From NCBI GenBank assembly GCA_937967535.1, contig CALCMV010000386.1, positions 1-7,734 on the forward strand: a stretch of 7,734 nucleotides of DNA. Reading direction: 5' to 3'. The notes under the pieces are model-generated. The model was not told where the DNA came from. It saw only the letters and a list, made by a program, of their open reading frames with translations, and searched no databases. The first letter of the stretch is position 1; every line of letters begins with the position of its first letter. Below are positions 5,654 through 7,734 of the stretch, in pieces. The position numbers and the translations under genes are program-made. The DNA is from an uncultured Saprospiraceae bacterium. GTDB lineage: Bacteria > Bacteroidota > Bacteroidia > Chitinophagales > Saprospiraceae.

Positions 5654-7087
5654 ATGCAAAAAATCTTCTTAACTCTGTTATGCTTTATCTTTCTTTGTAC
5701 CATCTCTTTTGCCCAATCCTGCTTACCTGATGGTATTGGGTTTACCAATCAATCGGAAATTGATAACTTTGCTATCAATTATCCCAATTGTACCTGCATC
5801 GAAGGTAGTGTAGACATATTTGGTAAGAATATGACTAGTCTGGCGGGCTTGAGTCAAATTACTCAGATAAAAGGTGACCTTAGAATCAACTATTTATCTG
5901 CACCCGATTTTACCGGATTTGACAACTTGACCCGTATTGGCGGTCATCTTTCTTTGTTTGGCAATAAAAGCGAAAGCACCGCCGGATTTGGCTCGCTCGC
6001 CCATATTGACTCATACGTGCGTATCATATATAATGAACTCAATGATTTAGAAGGATTCACGGATTTGGAAAGCATTGGTCAGGGACTCATTTTACGTGAT
6101 AATGATAATCTTACTTCTTTGGATGGTCTGGATAATGTCACTACCATACATTCAGCAATTTGGTTATGTGACAATGAATTGTTGAGCGATCTTAGCAGTC
6201 TTAGCGGTGTTATCAGAAATGATAAAATTAAGACTGTTCGCATCAAAAACAATCCTAATTTGCCCGTATGTGAGGTAGCACCAATATGTGATTTCCTAAA
6301 CAGAGGCAGTGGCGAAACCATAATAAACAACAATGCAGCCGGCTGCAACAGCGAAGAAGAATTGTGTTGTACCTTTGTATCAGTAACGGACCAGATATTT
6401 ATTTACTCGGATATGGATGAGTTTGTAGATGGTGCAGGAATTACTACAAAACTCGAAGCACCAACCTTTGCGAGTGATGCGACTTGCAATAATATTGTAA
6501 TGGAGGGCTACTTTCGGGTTATAGGAACTTCTTGTGAGAGTGATATTGAAATAGAGATAACTGACCCGGCAGGCAATCCTATATTTATGGGCAATCTGTT
6601 TGGAACTTGCAACGGATCGGGTTCGTCTCATCCTGTTGGTGCTTTGTATAGTGTAAGATTGCCGATACCTATGGCAATGAATGTAGAGCCGGGAGACTGG
6701 ACGGTACAATTTACGGATAGTAATGACCAAAACTCCGGTGCCGAATACCTTGTCGGTTTTGTCAGTCTCGTAGCAGATTGTGCATATGAGGTATGTGAAG
6801 ATGATGTCGAAGACCGTTCGGAAGAAGTACTCATCGTCGAAGAGGTTTCCATCTATCCTATACCTGTCAATCAACAATTGAACATTGATTATTATGTAGA
6901 AAAAACGCATTTGCTGACTTACGAAATCTACTCTACCGATGGCAAAGCCGCCTTACGTGGTGAAGAATTTGTGGTGAGAGGCAAAAATACCTTTCAAGTA
7001 AATGTAGCCTCACTTCCGGCAGGTCAATATTACATTAGAATGGATGATAGTGAACTGATTCAAACAAAGCCTTTTGTGAAAATGTAG
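5654..7087 (+). CDS. Secreted leucine-rich-repeat protein with T9SS C-terminal sorting domain
   Basis: Counted from the ATG at 5654, the product has 477 residues. Residues 1-20 form a signal peptide (lysine, long hydrophobic stretch, SFA before QS). Residues about 45-185 contain irregular LRR-like units of the receptor-L/BspA-like type, seen as recurring L..L.GL..I..I.G.L.I spacing. A cysteine-containing cap follows (NNPNLPVC at 199-206 to GCNSEEELCC). Residues about 240-375 look like a beta-sandwich domain with several cysteines, including ITDPAGNP (302-309) and GDWTVQF (347-353). The C-terminal 80 residues match a type A T9SS sorting domain: SIYPIPVNQQLNI, then YEIYSTDGK, LPAGQYYIRM and a basic end. 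The protein is probably exported across the outer membrane and either released or anchored on the surface; its ligand is unknown. An in-frame ATG at 5627 would add nine residues, but it lies in the mobile element and spoils the signal peptide start. Confidence 0.85.
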   Translation: MQKIFLTLLCFIFLCTISFAQSCLPDGIGFTNQSEIDNFAINYPNCTCIEGSVDIFGKNMTSLAGLSQITQIKGDLRINYLSAPDFTGFDNLTRIGGHLSLFGNKSESTAGFGSLAHIDSYVRIIYNELNDLEGFTDLESIGQGLILRDNDNLTSLDGLDNVTTIHSAIWLCDNELLSDLSSLSGVIRNDKIKTVRIKNNPNLPVCEVAPICDFLNRGSGETIINNNAAGCNSEEELCCTFVSVTDQIFIYSDMDEFVDGAGITTKLEAPTFASDATCNNIVMEGYFRVIGTSCESDIEIEITDPAGNPIFMGNLFGTCNGSGSSHPVGALYSVRLPIPMAMNVEPGDWTVQFTDSNDQNSGAEYLVGFVSLVADCAYEVCEDDVEDRSEEVLIVEEVSIYPIPVNQQLNIDYYVEKTHLLTYEIYSTDGKAALRGEEFVVRGKNTFQVNVASLPAGQYYIRMDDSELIQTKPFVKM

Positions 7088-7092
7088 GTCAA

Positions 7093-7181
7093 GTTCATAG
7101 TTGATGATTCATGGTGCATAGCAGCTAATTTTGCCCTGCAAAATGTTAAAAACTATGAACTATGAACCCAAAACTATCAAC
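7093..7181. repeat. Imperfect palindrome downstream of the T9SS-secreted protein gene
   Basis: The outer arms 7093-7121 and 7153-7181 are inverted copies matching at 22 of 29 positions without gaps. Inside them ATTTTGC (7128-7134) and GCAAAAT (7138-7144) form a perfect stem around CCT. The arms are built from GTTCATAG/CTATGAAC-like units. It begins 6 nt after the stop codon and lies before the terminator, so it would be in the 3' untranslated region. Confidence 0.7.
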
Positions 7182-7200
7182 TAAACAAAAAATATTGCTA

Positions 7201-7241
7201 CTCTTCAAGATGATAACTAATTCATTTTGAAGGGTTTTTTT
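7201..7241 (+). terminator. Rho-independent terminator of the T9SS-secreted protein gene
   Basis: CTTCAAGATGA (7203-7213) pairs with TCATTTTGAAG (7222-7232) with one G-T wobble and an 8-nt loop. The stem extends two more pairs to 7201/7234, and seven T follow (7235-7241). It is 114 nt after the stop codon. Confidence 0.85.
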
Positions 7242-7283
7242 ATTAAAAAAATTTTGATTTGTAAAAAACACCCAAACCGTTCC

Positions 7284-7314
7284 TTTTTTTATCCCGCCAT
7301 TCCCTGCACCTTTG
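7284..7314 (+). promoter_or_regulatory. Weak promoter-like boxes for the small RNA
   Basis: CACCTTTG at 7307-7314 matches the TAnnTTTG -7 consensus except for its first base. A T run at 7284-7290 provides TTTT (7284-7287) exactly 19 nt upstream, in place of TTTG. The expected start, about 6-7 nt after the box, coincides with position 7321 where the long closing stem of the RNA begins. Confidence 0.4.
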
Positions 7315-7320
7315 TATTGT

Positions 7321-7480
7321 TGTTATGAGAAAGGGAATAATCTATCCGACTAACAATGTTCTTTTCCCTTTATGCTTCATCAAATTTTCCTTACGTAGCG
7401 TACTATGTGCGTCAAATTTGATTCGCCTAAACAAAAAATAACGGCGTTATTCAGAATAGATGATGCCCTTTCTCATAACA
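7321..7480 (+). ncRNA. Candidate 6S-like regulatory RNA
   Basis: The 160-nt segment folds as 6S RNA does: one long closing stem, a large central bubble and an apical stem-loop. TGTTATGAGAAAGGG (7321-7335) pairs perfectly with 7466-7480, and the stem continues to 7345/7456 with only two mismatches. The bubble has about 31 nt on each side (7348-7378 and 7423-7453), the 3' side able to form a CGCC/GGCG hairpin. The apical arm has a perfect 9-bp stem (7379-7387 with 7414-7422) and an inner 6-bp stem capped by CGTA (7393-7408). 6S RNA binds the primary RNA polymerase holoenzyme by mimicking an open promoter; Bacteroidota versions are catalogued in Rfam (6S-Flavo). I did not recognise it by sequence, only by architecture, size, the promoter-like box upstream and the terminator downstream. 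A MITE is the alternative, but no target duplication is seen. Confidence 0.55.
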
Positions 7481-7515
7481 AAGCAAAATAGATAGATGGT
7501 TTTTAATTAGTGTGA

Positions 7516-7545
7516 ACCTGCCGGGAAAGACCGGCAGGTCTTTTT
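7516..7545 (+). terminator. Strong rho-independent terminator after the small RNA
   Basis: ACCTGCCGG (7516-7524) pairs perfectly with CCGGCAGGT (7531-7539) around GAAAGA, followed by C and five T. It lies 36 nt after the closing stem of the candidate 6S-like RNA, and no other gene precedes it on this strand. The primary transcript could end here and be trimmed back to about 7480. The bases 7546-7621 beyond are AT-rich with nothing recognisable. Confidence 0.8.
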
Positions 7546-7621
7546 CATTATAACTATTTTTTATATTTTTATTTTGCGAAAAAAAGCAAATCATAAGTAG
7601 TAAGCATTGAATAATCGTCAC

Positions 7622-7729
7622 TTTTTGAGCAGGGTATTTTTTTGTCAGACGAAGCTCATTTTGAGAAGTATAGCCGAGCTACACGACGAAAAATAGCTGA
7701 AGTATGACGAAAAAAGACACGTTCAAAAA
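7622..7729. repeat. Long fold-back repeat at the right window edge
   Basis: The sequence is an imperfect palindrome centred on CGA at 7675-7677. TAGC (7671-7674) pairs with GCTA (7678-7681). Outward the arms match again at 7653-7662 with 7690-7698, at GTCA/TGAC (7644-7647 with 7705-7708) plus the adjoining T/A runs, and at TTTTTGAGC (7622-7630) with 7721-7729. Overall this is a roughly 108-nt arm-to-arm hairpin with small internal loops. No protein frame of useful length is present. It may be a dispersed fold-back element or a structured RNA; the window ends 5 bases later, so its true limits are unknown. Confidence 0.6.
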
Positions 7730-7734
7730 TGTCG

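Noticed and set aside
6380..6910. Minus-strand 176-residue open frame
   Set aside because: Antisense to the well-supported secreted protein; composition is unlike a real protein.
7321..7480. The 6S-like segment as a third MITE
   Set aside because: No direct repeat flanks it, and it has an upstream promoter-like box and downstream terminator; genome copy number would decide.
7635..7703. Plus-strand open stretch in the right-edge fold-back repeat as a gene fragment
   Set aside because: About 20 codons, no start codon, ends in stop, and is fully explained by the palindrome.

Overview
The window looks like chromosomal DNA from a member of the Bacteroidota, plausibly of the Saprospiria type. Three things suggest this. 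Promoters match the Bacteroidota pattern TTTG-N19-TAnnTTTG (clearest at 2034-2064). Start codons are preceded by A-rich stretches rather than Shine-Dalgarno sequences. One gene encodes a secreted protein with a signal peptide and a C-terminal type IX secretion (T9SS) sorting domain. The genus is not determined.

Layout. Positions 1-506 are AT-rich non-coding DNA holding a left-truncated copy of a dispersed repeat (159-310), a small tandem repeat (439-464) and a candidate promoter. A GH3-family adenylating enzyme follows (507-2009). After a 97-bp gap with a textbook promoter comes a one-gene restriction-modification enzyme (2107-4386). It fuses a PD-(D/E)xK nuclease, an N6-adenine methylase and one target-recognition domain. 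A 200-bp MITE-like element with near-perfect inverted ends and a TTTAAAC duplication (4389-4588) separates it from a convergent YdjM-family membrane hydrolase gene (4602-5147, minus strand). The divergent gap 5148-5653 holds short repeats, a -7 box and a second, unrelated MITE-like element (5463-5638) with an exact 8-bp target duplication. This element sits directly in front of the T9SS-secreted leucine-rich-repeat protein (5654-7087). The rest contains an imperfect palindrome, a strong terminator (7201-7241), a candidate 6S-like small RNA (7321-7480) followed by another terminator (7516-7545), and a long fold-back repeat running to the window edge (7622-7729).

The genes do not form one pathway. 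GH3 and the restriction-modification gene are co-directional but each has its own promoter. They are bracketed by two same-orientation copies of the 200-bp repeat family, so the pair could be gained or lost by recombination. The restriction-modification gene is visibly more AT-rich than the GH3 gene, which fits a separate origin. The most notable signals are the miniature mobile elements with intact target duplications, the 6S-like RNA, and the all-in-one restriction-modification protein with an atypical methylase motif IV. I see no tRNA, rRNA, CRISPR array or complete insertion sequence.
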